Below are positions 21,233 to 34,200 of a DNA stretch of 64,000 nt, in pieces (the stretch's first letter is position 1; each line of letters starts with the position of its first letter). This DNA is from Trema orientale (Eukaryota > Streptophyta > Magnoliopsida > Rosales > Cannabaceae). Where the stretch lies: NCBI GenBank assembly GCA_002914845.1, contig JXTC01000441.1:51306-115305 (forward strand). Reading direction: 5' to 3'. Position numbers and translations under genes: made by a program. The notes beneath the pieces are model-generated. The model was given only the letters and a program-made list of their open reading frames with translations. It did no database searches and was not told the origin of the DNA.

Positions 21233-22122
21233 TTTTCTGGTGTTGACAACTAGATTTGTAAATTGAGATTTTGGTTACTTGACTTATTTTTTGGATTTGT
21301 GAGTTTTTAATTTTCTAGATTGGATATTTTGGGCTAGGTCATTGTGAAGCTTCCAGATAGAGATTTTTCTAGTCTTGCCAAAACCCGAAATCTCATAAAC
21401 ATCCTGGTATAGGATTCGATTCACATGAACAACCAAGAAAAATGTTTCAAAAGCCATCAAAATGTATATTTTTCTAGTTTTTGGTTTTAGCTCTCCTTTT
21501 GTATTTTTTTTTCTTTTTCATGGGAAGTAGAATTTATTTATGGATTTTTCAAGTTAATATAGATAATTAGTTTAACTTCATATTTTTTCATTAATTTTTA
21601 AATTTGGAGTAAAATTTTACTTAGGCTTTATATGTAGCTTTAACGAAAGGTACCCGTATGGTTTTTATTGAACTAATTTTTTTTTTAAAAAAAGGTGGCT
21701 GGTGTTCATTTAACATTCTCATTAAGGTATATCTCTGCCCCAGTTAATTCGAGCTTGAAGGTTAAGGATTTTATAGTTTCTCTTGGTTCCTAAAACTATA
21801 ATAGTCTTATCAATAAAAACTATAGTGTGGTTGATAGGGAGAATTCTGTTTGTTGGTACTATAAATCTAGGGGTGAATATGTTGTTACGAGAGTGGCTAT
21901 AAGCTATTGAATCGGATGGAGCAATCACTCTCTCATTCGGCTTCTTGCTCAATTTCCCTTAGCAGATGGGAGGGACTAGGCTTGGAAAACTCATATTCTC
22001 CCTAAAATTAAAGTTTTCATTTGGCATGTGTTTTATGGTGCTTTACCCTCTTGTAACAATCTTCTCCAAAGAAAACTTAGAATTGACATAAGTTGTGCTC
22101 GATACATGCTCGATACGGAATC

Positions 22123-22330
22123 TAAAGGTATTTAAGGAAGAGAGACTGAAGAATTATGGTAGTATTCTCATTGATATGGTCAGAATATATACAGATTACA
22201 AGAGCACAAAAATAGGAAACTAATTACAACAAAATAAATTGAGTAAATGCAAATAAATGACATAATTACAGATCGTGGTAATCCCTTGATTTTCTTTTTT
22301 GACTTCTCATCTTAGTATATATCCTTATCA
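22123..22330 (-). repeat. 3' LTR of the 22.1-26.8 kb copia element
   Basis: The 208-bp LTR, read on the minus strand, starts TGATAAGGATATATAC and ends CCTTTA. It matches 26573-26780 with few differences and the same length. Confidence 0.9.
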
Positions 22331-25300
22331 TGCCCCCGCAAGATGGACGGCCATAGAGCAAGTCCAATCTTGGCCTTGAGAGAGTCAAACTGAGGACGAG
22401 CAAGAGGTTTGGTAAGAGCATCAGTAAGTTGATCAGTTGCAGAGATGTGTGACACTCGTAGCAAACCATTTTGACCTTGTGCTCGGATAAAGTGATAGTC
22501 GAGAGCAACAACATTATCACAATAAATAGCTAGATGTTGAGGAAGAATGACACCCAGTTCTATAAGGAGAGAGCAAATCCATCAAATTTCCATAGCAGTG
22601 GAGGCCACTGATCGGTATTCAGTTTCGGTGGAAGAGCGAGCCACAATACGCTGTTTCTTGGAGCTCCAAGAAATAGGATTGTAACCTAGATAGACTATGT
22701 AGGCACTAGTTGAGGTGAAATAATCTTTATTACCTGCCCAATCAGCATCTGAAAATGCATGAAGTGCTAGTGGGGAGGTCCGACGAAATGTGATGCCGTA
22801 ATCTAAGGTGCCACAGAGATACTGTAATAGACGCTTGACTGCATTCCAGTGGTCACTGGTCGGTTGGTGCATAAACTGAGAGAGTTTTTTCACCGTATAA
22901 GCAATCTGGTCAAGTAAGGGAGAGATATTGGAGGCTACCAACAACGGTTCGATATTCGGTCAGATCAGATAGAGGGGCCCCTGATTGTAAAGTGAGAATC
23001 GGCCTGGTTATTAGTGGTGTGGGAGTATGCTTGGCTTCAGTCATTTGAGTTCTGTTAAGGAGATCAGCAATGTACTTACGTTGACTTAGGAAAAGCCCAT
23101 TGTTGTACGGGATAACTTCCACTCTAAGGAAGTATGATAAAGGGCCAAGGTCCTTGAGAGAGTTGTTGAATGAAGGTCTGCATAGCTTCAACATTATTCC
23201 CAGAAATAATGATATCATCGATATAGACTAGAAGTAAAGAATGGTGCAACGGTTATTGAAGATGAATAAGGAAGTATCAGCAACAGAATTGGTGAAGCCA
23301 GATTGGAGAAGAAATTAGCACAACTCATGATACCAGGCATGGGAAGCTTGTTTGAGGTCATAGATAACCTTCCGCAGCTTGCAGACGTGATGAGGATGGT
23401 CACGATCAATAAAGCCCGGAGATTAAGCCATAAACACATCCTCAGTAAGAGTGCCTTGAAGGAAGGCATTGTTGACATCCAGTTGTCTAAGTGACCAACC
23501 CTAGCTAACCGCAAGGCTGAGAACAAGATGAACAATGGTAGGTTTGATGACTGGACTAAAGGTTTCAGAGTAGTCAACTCCAGGGCATTGGTGGAAGCCT
23601 TTAGCAACCAATCGAGCTTTGTACTTGTCAATAGCTATTAGGTAAATATTTGGTACGAAAGATCCACTTACAACCGATCAAATTTTGTGTGGGATGAGAT
23701 GGTACTAGTTCCCATGTCCCATTTCAAAGTAAAGCATCAAACTCTTCAGACATAGCTTATCGCCACTTAGGGTCCTTGAGGGCTTGGGTAATAGTGGTGG
23801 GTTCAAGCGTAGGTTTTTGGGGTTGGGCAGTAAGGTTAAGCTTTAGAATTGGTTTATAGATGTTGTGTTTGGAGCGAGTGACTATGACACGAGGTGAGGC
23901 TGAGAGGTCAGGTGGTTGATTCGGATTATTTTGAGTAGATGAGGGTGGTGGGTCACTGGCATGGTCGCGCTCAGTTTCACTAGAATGGCTATCGGGCTCT
24001 AGTGTATGTGGGATACGGGTGGGATTAGTTGGAGCTGGCACTTGGAGTTGGCTTGGGGTAGTAGGAGCAGGTATATTTGTTGGAGAAGCAAAGCCAACAT
24101 TCAAGGATGGTGCGACCACGACTAGTAAAGTAATAGAGCACCACTTAGAGATGGTGGATGGAGTGGCATGAGGATAAGAAGTATGAGATGTGGTAAAAAA
24201 AAAAATGGACTCAACAAAGCGGACATGATGAGAAGTGTATAGACGAGCTATAGATGTGTCAAGACAGAGATAGGCACTTTGAGTGGGAGAATACCCGACA
24301 AAAATGCAAGGAGATGAACGAGACTCGAGTTTGTGGGATGTGTATGGGCGAAGCCAAGGATAGCAGAGGCATCCAAAGCTTCGAAGTTTGGAGTAGTTGG
24401 GGGATGTGCCAAAGAGTTTGAGATATGGTAAAAGATGGTTTAATGTTGGTGTAGGGAGGCAATTGATGAGGTAAACAACAGTAGAAAAGGCGAAAGGCCA
24501 ATATGATAGAGGCATGGATGCATGGGTAAGGAGAAAAAGACCTGTTTCGACAATGTAACGATGACGACATTTAGAGTACCCATTGTGTTCAGGAGTATGA
24601 GGTGGAGAAGTAAGATGTGAGACACCGTTGATTGTTAAGAATGAAGAGATGGCTTGATATTCCCCCCCCATTGTCAAAGTAGAAAGTTTTGATTGGATAA
24701 TCAAAAAATTTTTCCACTAAGGCCTTGAATCGCACAAAGACATCATGTGTGTCAGATTTGCATTTGAGGGGATAAAGTCAGATATATTTGGTAAAATGGT
24801 CGACAAAGATAATGTAGTATTTAAAGTTATCAACAGAGTAGACTGGTGATGTCTATATGTCAATAAATATAACTTCAAGAGAAAAAGAGGTAGAGAGAGT
24901 AGAATTAGAAAATGGTAATTTATGACTTTTATTGCATTGACACGAATTACAATTAAAATTAAAATTGGAGGGACGAGAAATATCTAAATTAAATGAAGAC
25001 ATAATATATTTGAAAATTGACAAGAAAGGATGACCTAATCTATGATGCCACTCAGACAAAATGGTCTTGACACTGGAGATCACGATTAAAGGTGATTGAG
25101 TAGTGGAGAGTGACCATTCATACACACCATCCTTAGTTTGATCCTGCAAAAGGATTGCCCTCGTGCAAAGATCCTTCACATGAAAGGAAGATGGTAAGAT
25201 TTCAATGGAAGTATTATTAGACTTGCAAAATTGAGAAATAGAAATAAGATTACATTTTATGGTGGGAACACATAAAATATTAGATAAAATAAAGGAGTAA

Positions 25301-26402
25301 GAGGGAGTGGTAAGAAGGGTAGAACCAGTGTGGGGATATGGGGAGTCCAGAACCATTGCCAATCATAATTTCATCTATGCCATCATAAGGACCATGGAGA
25401 GGAAGGTTGCTTAAGTCGGTGGTGATATGATGTGAGGCTACACTGTCAAGTAGCCATATGGTGTTAGGTCGGTCGGTGGTTGCAACATTTGCTTGAGTTT
25501 GCTAGGGAGACGGTGGTCGAGATTGTGACAGATTACCAGGACAAGAAGATGGTTGCACATGTGGAAACTATTATTGGAAGAGAGGACAGCGAGACACTAC
25601 ATGACCTTGAATACTGCACCATTAGCAGCGACCAAGGAATGGACGAGCAAGCGGACGGTTATCTCGAGTGTTGGTGGGAAAACTTCTTATGGTATTTTGT
25701 GTAGGTGTAGATGTGAACCCAGGAAGCCGAGGAGTGGCATTGATAGTGGACCTTGGACCGGAGCGAACATTTGTGGGATGAGCAGATGCTGGTATGGGTA
25801 AGAGACTTGTCTTGTTGTGGAGAGACAGTTCTTTGTTGATGAGCTTTTCATGAAGTTCATCAAATGAGATGGTGGAATCACGGCCATTGACAGAATCAAT
25901 GATGGATTGATAATTTTCATCAAGACCTTCAAGTACTTTTTTGATCAGATCTTCATGGTCAAGAGGCTTACCAAATGCTGCAAGTTCGTCGACCCGGGTT
26001 TTCATGGACTACATATAGTCTGTAATGGATTGAGAACCTTTTGGTGATGTTTCTAAGATTGTCTTTGAGTTGCTTGATATGTCCACGAGATGGGCGAGTA
26101 TAGGTGTTGGCCAGTATTTGTCAGGATTCATATGAGGTTTTAGATTGGGTGATGAGTGGATCGAGAGAGGGTGAGAGTGTGCCGACAAGTACTCCAAATA
26201 ATAGTTTGTCTTGACGTAGCCATGTTTGATATGTAGGGTTAGCAGAGATAACATTATTGGTGGTGACTGTGAGTGGAGGAGCATGGTGGGACACATCAAT
26301 GAATTTCTGTAGATCGTAACTGATGAGAATGGCTTTTATTTGGGTTTTTCAAGAACGATAGTTGGTGAGTGTGAGTTTAATAGAGTTATGGATAGTAATC
26401 AT
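22331..26402 (-). pseudogene. Copia gag-pol polyprotein, degenerate
   Basis: In minus-strand order: gag from the ATG at 26402 (UBN2-like; LTLTNYRS, then KPLDHEDLIKKVLEGLDENY near 25950); a CCHC zinc knuckle near 25575-25620 (WCSIQGHVVSRC); GAG-preintegrase (EWHHRLGHP, near 25060); integrase (TPEHNGYSKCRHR, FGCLCYPW and IFVGYSPTQSAYLC, 24700-24250); reverse transcriptase (LSLRQ-type core with the YVDD region shifted, 23630-22950); and RNase H ([14 protein letters not shown], 22740-22600, and SATDQLTDALTK-like end near 22430). Many stops and frame changes break it. Several stops look like single C-to-T or G-to-A changes of Gln or Trp codons. It cannot encode a working polyprotein. Confidence 0.85.
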
Positions 26403-26572
26403 GGTTAATGGTTTTATAGGTTCTTAGGCACTAGAGATGATGATTTGGGTATTCTCGATAGCCATTGGAATTAAGGGAATGATAGACTTGCAGAAGGTTG
26501 AAGAACGTGGCTGGGAAACAAAGAAAAAAATAATAATAATATATCAAGGAACAAACATTGGCTCTGATGCCA

Positions 26573-26780
26573 TAAAGGAATTTAAGGAAGAGGGATTGAA
26601 GAATTATGGCAGTATTCTCATTGATATGGTCAGAATATATACAGATTACAAGAGCACAGAAATAAGAAACTAATTACAACAAAATAAATTGAGTAAATAC
26701 AAATAAATGACATAATTACAGATCGTGGTAATCCCTTAATTTTCTCCTATGAATTCTCATCTTAGTGTATATCCTTATTA
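26573..26780 (-). repeat. 5' LTR of the 22.1-26.8 kb copia element
   Basis: This 208-bp LTR abuts the Met-tRNA primer site at 26560-26572. Its outer end on the minus strand reads TAATAAGG where the partner has TGATAAGG. Confidence 0.9.
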
Positions 26781-27610
26781 AAAGCATGGAGTCGTTATGC
26801 CCTACCATGTTCTCATGTGCTTTCTTTATGGATGTTTGGAAGAAAGCTAGATTTTGGAAGCTGATTAAGGCCAAAATACATGAGGATGTAGCTGAATTAT
26901 TATTGGCTATATTCTGGAATTTGGACAAGATGGCTTTTGCTCACTTTTGTGTTTGTTTGTAAGGAATATGGAATGAATGGAATCATGTGGTACATGATAG
27001 TTCTGCACGTCCATCGGAGGTTATGGTATCATTGTTGGATTATTTCATCCATGAGTTCTCTTCAACTATCTCAGTCTCAGAGCCGTTCACTGAATAATCT
27101 CTTATGGCAACCTCCTGCTCTGGGTCCTCATAAGCTCAACACTGATACCTCGATCGGTGTGTCCTGCTGCTGAGTGGATTGGTATTCGTTTTGACATTCG
27201 TGATAGTTTGGGAGTTATTTTAGCGACTTATTCCTTGAGGTTGCATGGAGTTTTTTCGATCGAGACGGTAGAAATTCTAGCCATCAGGGAGGCTTTCCAA
27301 ATCTATGTCAACTAGGGGATATCCATTTAAATAGTCGAATGTGATGTTCTTAATGTGGTTAAGGGTATAAACTCTAATACCTTATAAGATTCCAATGCTT
27401 TTATCTCTCATGATATTAAGTCTTTAATTTCTATTGTTTGTTGTGGTTTGTATCAATTTATTCCTTACTTGGGGAGTAAAGTGGCCCATAAACTAGCAAG
27501 TAAGGTTGTTAATTCTCCAAGTGACTTGAACTAGGTTGACGAGTTTCCTTTATTTCTTTCGTCCCTCATTTTGGAAGACTTGAGAATAACTCATCCACAA
27601 GTATAGTTCT

Positions 27611-28567
27611 AAGTTACAATCATCTGAAATAGTGAGTGTAGTGGCTAAATTCTACAATTGAATCTTTAGAGGTCAATGACTACCTGCAAGATGTCAAATC
27701 CCTAAGGAGAAAAAAGTGGGTTGTTAGATTAGGCTGTACTTCCAAGAGCTGCCTGCCTATATACCCTTTACAGGATAATGATAAGTCAATGAGTTCTTGG
27801 AGAATAAATATGATGAAAAATAAAGATTCTCTAGAGATCGAGAACTCGGAAAAAATATGATACTTGGTGTAGAAAATTGTACATGATTATTCATGGTCCC
27901 CTCATTAAAGGAGAGACCATGTATTTATAGAATAAGAGGTAAACCTTGAATATAAAACCATAATTACTATTAATTAAATATGTAATTACAACTAAGTAAT
28001 TAAATCATAGTAAATTCCTACTTGATTCTGTTTGATAAAGCGTATCAATATCTTGGTAAATTAATGCTAATTATTCTTTTCCTTGAAAGATATTCATCCA
28101 ATTAAATATGATAATATCCAATAGGTCATATGTGAGTCTGATGAAATTTTGGGTAAAATAGTAAGCCTTCCACTTCTCAATATAAGTTTATTTAGACTAG
28201 AGGAGTAGACCAAAGTTTTCTTCCATTGCATTAGAAGGTTTTTCCCTTTCTTTTGAATAGCCATAATAGACTTTGGATATCTTTTGCAACATATGATATA
28301 TTTTTAAATGAGCACAACAATTATTTTGCAATGTTGGTAGAGAAAATAACTAAGGAAAATAAATAAGAGTGTATTATACCTCATAAGTTTGTGTCCATAC
28401 TTGCCTTAATTAATGTTTGAAAACGTGAAAGCAGAAGAAGCACATGGATAGAGAAATGATTTTGCGTGAGCGCATTTAATAATACTCGAGTTATTTAGGT
28501 CACATGATAATCGATTTACTAGAACGTGTAATCAACGTCATTTAGATTATTTCAGGAAGATTATTGT
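27611..28567. other. Non-coding spacer with LTR-like promoter fragment
   Basis: No gene was found. A segment near 27840-27950 has LTR-like leader words and a minus-strand TATA-like CTATAAATACATG (about 27909-27921), so a fragment of another LTR is possible. The right end runs into the 97-bp tandem array. Confidence 0.35.
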
Positions 28568-29490
28568 GTATGTAATGAACACCTAACTCATAGGATTGTG
28601 TGATGAACAATATACCGGGACACGTGATCAATATCCAGTTAGAATATTTCACGCATTTTACTAGGTGTGTAATAATCACTTGACGTATTTGGTTGTGTAA
28701 TGAGTGACGTGTGATCAGCGTTTGGCTAAATTGTTTCACGTGGTTTACTAAGGCTGAGTTTGGTAGGAAGGAAAAGGGAGAGGAAGGAAAAAATTTGATG
28801 GAAAAATGGAGAGAAATTAAAAAATTAGGTTATTTGGTAAGAGAGAAAAGGGAAGGGAAAGGAAAAAGGGAGAGAAAAGTGGAAGAAAAAAAATGGTGGG
28901 GCCAACACAAATTTTTTCTACTCAAAAGTGGAGAGAAAATATGAAGAAAAATATTTTATTAGTGTATTAATAAGTTAAATTACAAAACTACCCTTGTACT
29001 TAACTTTAAATAATAGTAATATTAGGGATAAAGTTGTCATTTTAAATTAAACTAACTTTCTTTTCTACCTACATACCAAACAACTATGAGAAAAAAATAT
29101 TTTCACTTCCATCCTGCACATTTTCTTTCCCTCATATTTTTTCCTTCTCTCCTATTTTCTTTCCTCTCTACCAAACATAACCTAAGTGCGTAATGAGCAT
29201 GTGACGCGTGTGGTCATGTGATGAGCAGTGTCCTAAGACACACATGATTAATGTCTGGCTAGAATATTTCACACAATTTACTAGGTGAGTAATGAGCACC
29301 TGATGCATATGGTTGTGTAATGAGCATTGTGCTGGGATGCGTGATCAATATTCGGCTATAATATTTCACATGATCTACTAGGTGCATAATGAGTACCTGA
29401 TGCATGGGGTCATATGATAAGCGACGTGCTGGGAGGTGTGATCAGTGTTCGGCTAAAATATTTCATGTGGTTTACTAAGTGCATAATGAG
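28568..29490 (+). repeat. ~97-bp tandem array, about 5 units, split by a MITE
   Basis: Units run from GTGTGTAATGAGCACCTGA through TGTGATGAGCA, GTGCTGGGA(C/T)(A/G)CGTGATCAATAT and GGCTA(A/G)AATATTTCAC to TTTACTAGGT. Junctions fall at about 28568, 28664, 29183, 29285 and 29383, and the array ends near 29490. More degenerate related sequence precedes it from about 28440. The MITE at 28752-29182 interrupts the second/third unit junction at its TAA site. Confidence 0.8.
28752..29182 (+). mobile_element. PIF/Harbinger-like MITE, copy 2
   Basis: The left end reads GGCTGAGTTTGGTAGG and the reverse complement of the right end reads GGTTATGTTTGGTAGAG, flanked by TAA on both sides (28749-28751 and 29183-29185). 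Length (431 bp) and interior match copy 1 at 7270-7704 in the opposite orientation; both give the same Lys/Glu-rich spurious frame. Like copy 1, it lies within a tandem-repeat array. Confidence 0.85.
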
Positions 29491-30419
29491 TAGGGGTGAA
29501 AATTCGTATTGCCGTGTCGTAATCGTATCGTGTTGAGACACATATATAACGAGAATATGCTAAACCCAAATATTACACGTTTAATAATCGTGTCACCATT
29601 TACAAACTCGTACATGACCTGTTAAATTAGCAGGTCACCCATGACATGACACATTTAACACGATATTTACACAGGTCATATTCAAGTCGTGTGTAACCTA
29701 TATTAACCTGTTTACCATCTAACCTATTAAATGAATCAAATAACTTATTAAAGCTAATTAGGTCCTATATAGGTTAACCTATCATAGTTATTAACCTATT
29801 AAGCTTAACAGGTTGACCTATTTTCACATTTCCGATATAATTTTGATACAACCTAATTAACCCACTTCAGATTTCCAGTAAAATCGAATTAATATAATTT
29901 CTATTTCCAATGCAATAGAATCAACAAGACCACAAGATATATAAGCAATCAAACAAAAAATGTATTTTAAAGTCTCAGACATACATAACATAATATAGTC
30001 TCAACAATCTAAATAAACATAAAAATAAAGCTTCAACATGCATATGAGCTATGACATAACATAGTCTCAAAGATCCAAAACAAAGTAGGAAGCACACACA
30101 TAAGTTCATAACATAAATAAATATAAGTCTTAACACACTGACATACATGACATATGACAAACATAAGTCTCATCACATAAGATGAAATAAGCTACAACTT
30201 CAAACTCCAACAGAATTTGAGCAAGTTGTTGAGGATGGCTCCTCTTCATTTATGCTCATCTTGTAGATATCTTGAGTAGCATCATCCAAGTCATCTTTAA
30301 ATTTATCTACGTCAAATAGTCAAACAAAATAATGAAATCAGCATAGGCAAACTAATAAAAATATTAAATTTTTGAAAGAAAAAAATGAGATAATAATTTA
30401 ACTATTATCTCTATGTATC

Positions 30420-30687
30420 CAATCTCTTAAGCAAATAATTGCCTCCACTGTATCAGGTTTAAGTGAGGTGTGATATTGGTCAAGTACACAGCCTCCCACA
30501 CCAAATGAAGCTTCAGAAGCAATAATAGAAACAAGAATACTCAAGATGTCGTGAGCCATAGCAGTAAGTTCTGGATAACGGAATTGATTAGACTTCCAAA
30601 AAGTAGGATGTGTAACTTTATATTCCGAGCCATCCTTGGCTCATCTAAGTAGAGCTCTAATTGAGATTTTTGCGTGGAGTTGCTCAA
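30420..30687 (-). pseudogene. hAT transposase C-terminal dimerisation region, 3' piece
   Basis: The minus-strand translation gives the hAT dimerisation segment in one frame: YPELTAMAHDILSILVS, then IIASEASFGVGGCVLDQYHT and LKPDTVEAIICLRDWIH. This matches the hAT family C-terminal domain (the position of the usual SxxAFSxGGR motif is altered). An in-frame stop occurs near the copia junction. It is the continuation of the 35770-36880 piece. Confidence 0.8.
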
Positions 30688-31225
30688 TGTTAGGGAATAA
30701 CCTCCCCAATAGACACACAATAGTGGAAGCGATAAAATAAATGTGAAAAATAATACCGAAATAAAATAAGCAGGACACACAAAATTAGCGTGGTTCACCA
30801 AATTGGCTACGTCCACAGAGCTGCTGTAGATTTTTACTATTGGGAGAAAAGGAACCTTTACAAGTATTTACACTCAACACTCTCAACTCACACCCCAGAC
30901 CCCAAATACACCCAAGAGAAAAATTATATTTTTCTCCAATTCTCAAGAGTAAATTCACTCTAATACTCTCACAACACTTGGTGTTTCTTACACTATGGGA
31001 TGATAGAATGAGGAGAACAAGCCTATATTTATAGGCTTAAATTTCACCAACCCCGATCAATGTCTATACACGACTTTCCAAATTAATCTACACGGTTTGT
31101 AAATTGATTTATTGTGTCCAAAAAGCTCTCACATAGCCTTGTGTCTATAGCCATCATATGGCTTTCATTCAAAGCATTAAATGCTTGAAAAAATGAGAAA
31201 ATAGTGGTGATGGGACACGTCAACA
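30688..31225 (-). repeat. 3' LTR of the 30.7-35.8 kb copia element
   Basis: The 538-bp LTR is very similar to 35216-35764. The clearest difference is an 11-bp segment near the end (CACGTCTTTCC-type duplication) that is present in the other copy and absent here. Confidence 0.95.
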
Positions 31226-31296
31226 ATCTCCCACTTGAAGACTAATTTCAATTATGTCTTCACACTCGATCAATGCAGCAGCTCATCTTCTCATCT

Positions 31297-34200
31297 TCAT
31301 ACTTGCAAGCTAACTGAAGCTGAACATAGCTTCAGTTTGTCAATGGTCACCGTCTTTGTTAACATATCAGCTGGATTCTGACTACCATGAATCTTCTCAA
31401 GAGCTATAACTCCATCTTCTAAAGTTGAGCGTATAAAATGGTACCGAACTTGTATATGCTTTGTCCGAGTATGATAAACAGGATTTTTTGCCAGATGAAT
31501 AGCACTTTGACTATCACAATGCAAAGTGTTCTTCCCATAATTCTGACCCAGTTCCTCTAGGAAACTCTGCAACCATATCAATTTCTTGCTTGCTTCTGTC
31601 ATAGCAACATACTCAGCTTCAGTAGTAGAGAGTGCAACGATCTTTTGTAATCTTGAGACCCAACTAATCGCCGTACCACCAAATGTGAATACATATCCAG
31701 TAATACTCTTTCTACCATCTACATCACCAGCCATATCAGCATCTACATAGCCTTATAAACCCAGATCTGACCTTCTGAAGCACAGTGCCATATTACTAGT
31801 TCCTCTCAAGTATCTGAGAATCCACTTCACTACTTCCCAGTGTTATTTTCCTGGATTGCTCATGTATCGGCTCACAACTCCCACTGCATATGCTATATCT
31901 GGTCTGGTACACACCATGGCATACATGAGGCTGCCAATAGTAGAAGAATAAGGCACCTTGGCCATGTGAGCTCGCTCTTGCTCTGTTGAGGGTGACTGCT
32001 CCTTGGTTAGTTTGAAGTGACTAGCCAAAGGAGTACTTACAGGCTTTGCATCATCCATGTTGAATCTGCTAAGCACCTTCTTCACATACTCCTCCTAAGA
32101 TAGCTTCAAACTCCCATTCATCTTATCTCTAGAAATTCGCATCCCAAGGATTTTCTTTGCAGCTCCCAAATCCTTCATAGAAAACTCCATTGAGAATTCT
32201 TTCTTGAGCTTATCAATTTCCTCCATATTAGCTCCAGTAATAAACATATCATCTACATATAAAAGTAGAATAATATAGGAATTGTCAAACCCTTTTACGT
32301 AACAGCAATGATCTGCCTGGCACCGCAAGTAACCATTGTTACTCATAAATGCATCGAACTTCTTGTACCACTATCTGAGAGCCTGTTTCAGGCCATACAG
32401 GCTCTTTTGAAGTTTGCACACCATTTTTTCCTTCCCTCGTATTTCAAAATCTTGTGGCTGCTTCATATAAATTTCTTCCTCTAAGTCACCATGAAGAAAT
32501 GCCGTCTTGACATCTAACTGCTCTAGATACAAGTCTTCCTTAGCCACCATCCCAAGAACTGTTCTGATAGTGGTTAATTTAACCACTGGAGAGAAAATTT
32601 CAATTTAGTCGACACCTTCCTTCTGTTGAAAGCCTTTGACAACAAGTCTTGCCTTGTACCACTTACTACCATCATGTTCTTTTTTTATTCGGTACACCCA
32701 CTTGTTGTGTAATGCCTTCTTCCCTTCTGGTCGTTCGACCAACTCCCATGTCTGATTGGACGCTAAAGAATCCATCTCATCTTTCATGGCTAACTCCCAC
32801 TTGGTTGACTCATCATTTTGCACCGCTTTTTCATAAGTCTCTGGCTCGCCTTTATTAGTCAACAGAATATAATGCAGTGCCGGGGAGTATCTCTGAGGAG
32901 GTCGAATTGTTATGGAAGATCTTCTAAGTTCACCCACTGGGGTCTGTGGGTCTGCTGCTGGTGCTACAGCTTCTTGATCTTTCTAGCCATCTACTGGGAT
33001 GTCATTCAATGGTATTACCCCAGCTTTTTTTACTTCAGGACATACACTATCTGTTCCGGTGCCCAATCTGTCCTTGTACATCACCTCCTCGTTGAATATA
33101 ACATCCCTGCTTCTGATGATCTTCCGATTTTGGTCATCCCAGAAATGATAACCAAACTCAGCATCACCATAACCAATAAAGAAACATTTTTTAGACTTGG
33201 GATCAAGTTTACTTCTATTGGCAGGGTCTATATGAACATAAGATAGACAACCAAATATTTTCAGGAAAGAAAGGTTTACCTCTTTACCGCTCCAGACCTC
33301 CTCTGGTATTCTGCAATCTAATGATACTGACGGCCCTCTGTTGATAAGATATGCAGTGGTGTTAACTGCATTATCCCAGAATATCTTTGGCAACCCTGCG
33401 TGTAACCTCATGCTCCTTGCACGTTCATTAAGGGTTCTGTTCATTCTTTCAGCAACATCATTCTGCTGAGGTTTCTCTGGAATAGTTTTCTCGAACTTGA
33501 TCCCATTAACGGCACAATATTTCTTGAAATTATCATCATCATATTCTCCCCCATTATCAGATCGCAAGCATTTTACTTTTAGATTAGTCTCATTCTCAAC
33601 CACGGCTTTCCACTTCTTAAAAGTATCGTAAACATCATATTTATTTTTTAGAAAATAAACTCATACTTTTCTGCTCGAATTGTCAATGAATTTCACATAG
33701 TATCTTGAGCCTCCAAGGGATGTCACAAGAGATGGCCCCCATACGTCTGTATGAATCAACTCCAACTTTGCTGCTTTTAGTTCTCTTCCGGCTTTCGAAA
33801 AGCTTACCCTCTTTTGCTTGCCAAAGATACAGCTTTCGCATAGGCTATGCTCAACTGACTTCAGCTCTGGTAGCTTTCCTTTGGACATCATTACCTTCAT
33901 TCCCTTCTCGCTCATATGCCCAAGTCTACAGTGCCATAGACTTGAATTAACACTAGCATTGACAGTCACCAATGTATGTCTGCAACTGGAAGTTATGTAA
34001 AGAGTTCTAGTTTTATTTCCTCGAGCAATAACCACGGCTCCTTTGCTAACCTTCCACGAGCCACCAGTAAAGGTCATATTGTGTCCTTCCTTGTCAAGCT
34101 GTCCCACCGATATAAGGTTCCGCATCAATCTAGGTACATGCCTTACTTTCTGAATTTTCCACATCGATCTATTTGACATCTTCAGACGAATATCACCCAT

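Larger units (their letters stand above)
22123..26780 (-). mobile_element. Ty1/copia LTR retrotransposon, decayed, inside a LINE relic
   Basis: Two 208-bp LTRs (22123-22330 and 26573-26780) enclose gag, protease, integrase, reverse transcriptase and RNase H remnants in copia order on the minus strand. The primer site at 26560-26572 reads TGGCATCAGAGCC on the minus strand, complementary to initiator-Met tRNA, and directly abuts the 5' LTR. A G-rich tract (GCGGGGGCA, minus) abuts the 3' LTR. The short LTRs and gag type suggest the Ale/Retrofit side of the copia tree (inference). I could not find a matching target duplication: the flanks read GAATC and AAAGC. Confidence 0.85.
21830..27610 (+). 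pseudogene. LINE (non-LTR retrotransposon) relic, split by a copia element
   Basis: The left piece (about 21830-22122) translates, with breaks, to a zf-RVT-like segment: THILPKIKVFIWHVFYGALP then NNLLQRKLRIDISCARY, the zinc-binding region after the reverse transcriptase in plant LINEs. The right piece (26781-27610) continues with CAFFMDVWKKARFWKLIKAK and then an RNase H-like region (GVILATYSLRLHGVFSIE, EILAIREAFQIYV, VECDVLNVVKGI, then VAHKLASKVVNSP). This is the usual order in plant L1-like elements that carry a C-terminal RNase H. Stops and frame changes are frequent. The 4.66-kb copia element at 22123-26780, on the other strand, separates the two pieces. Confidence 0.75.
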
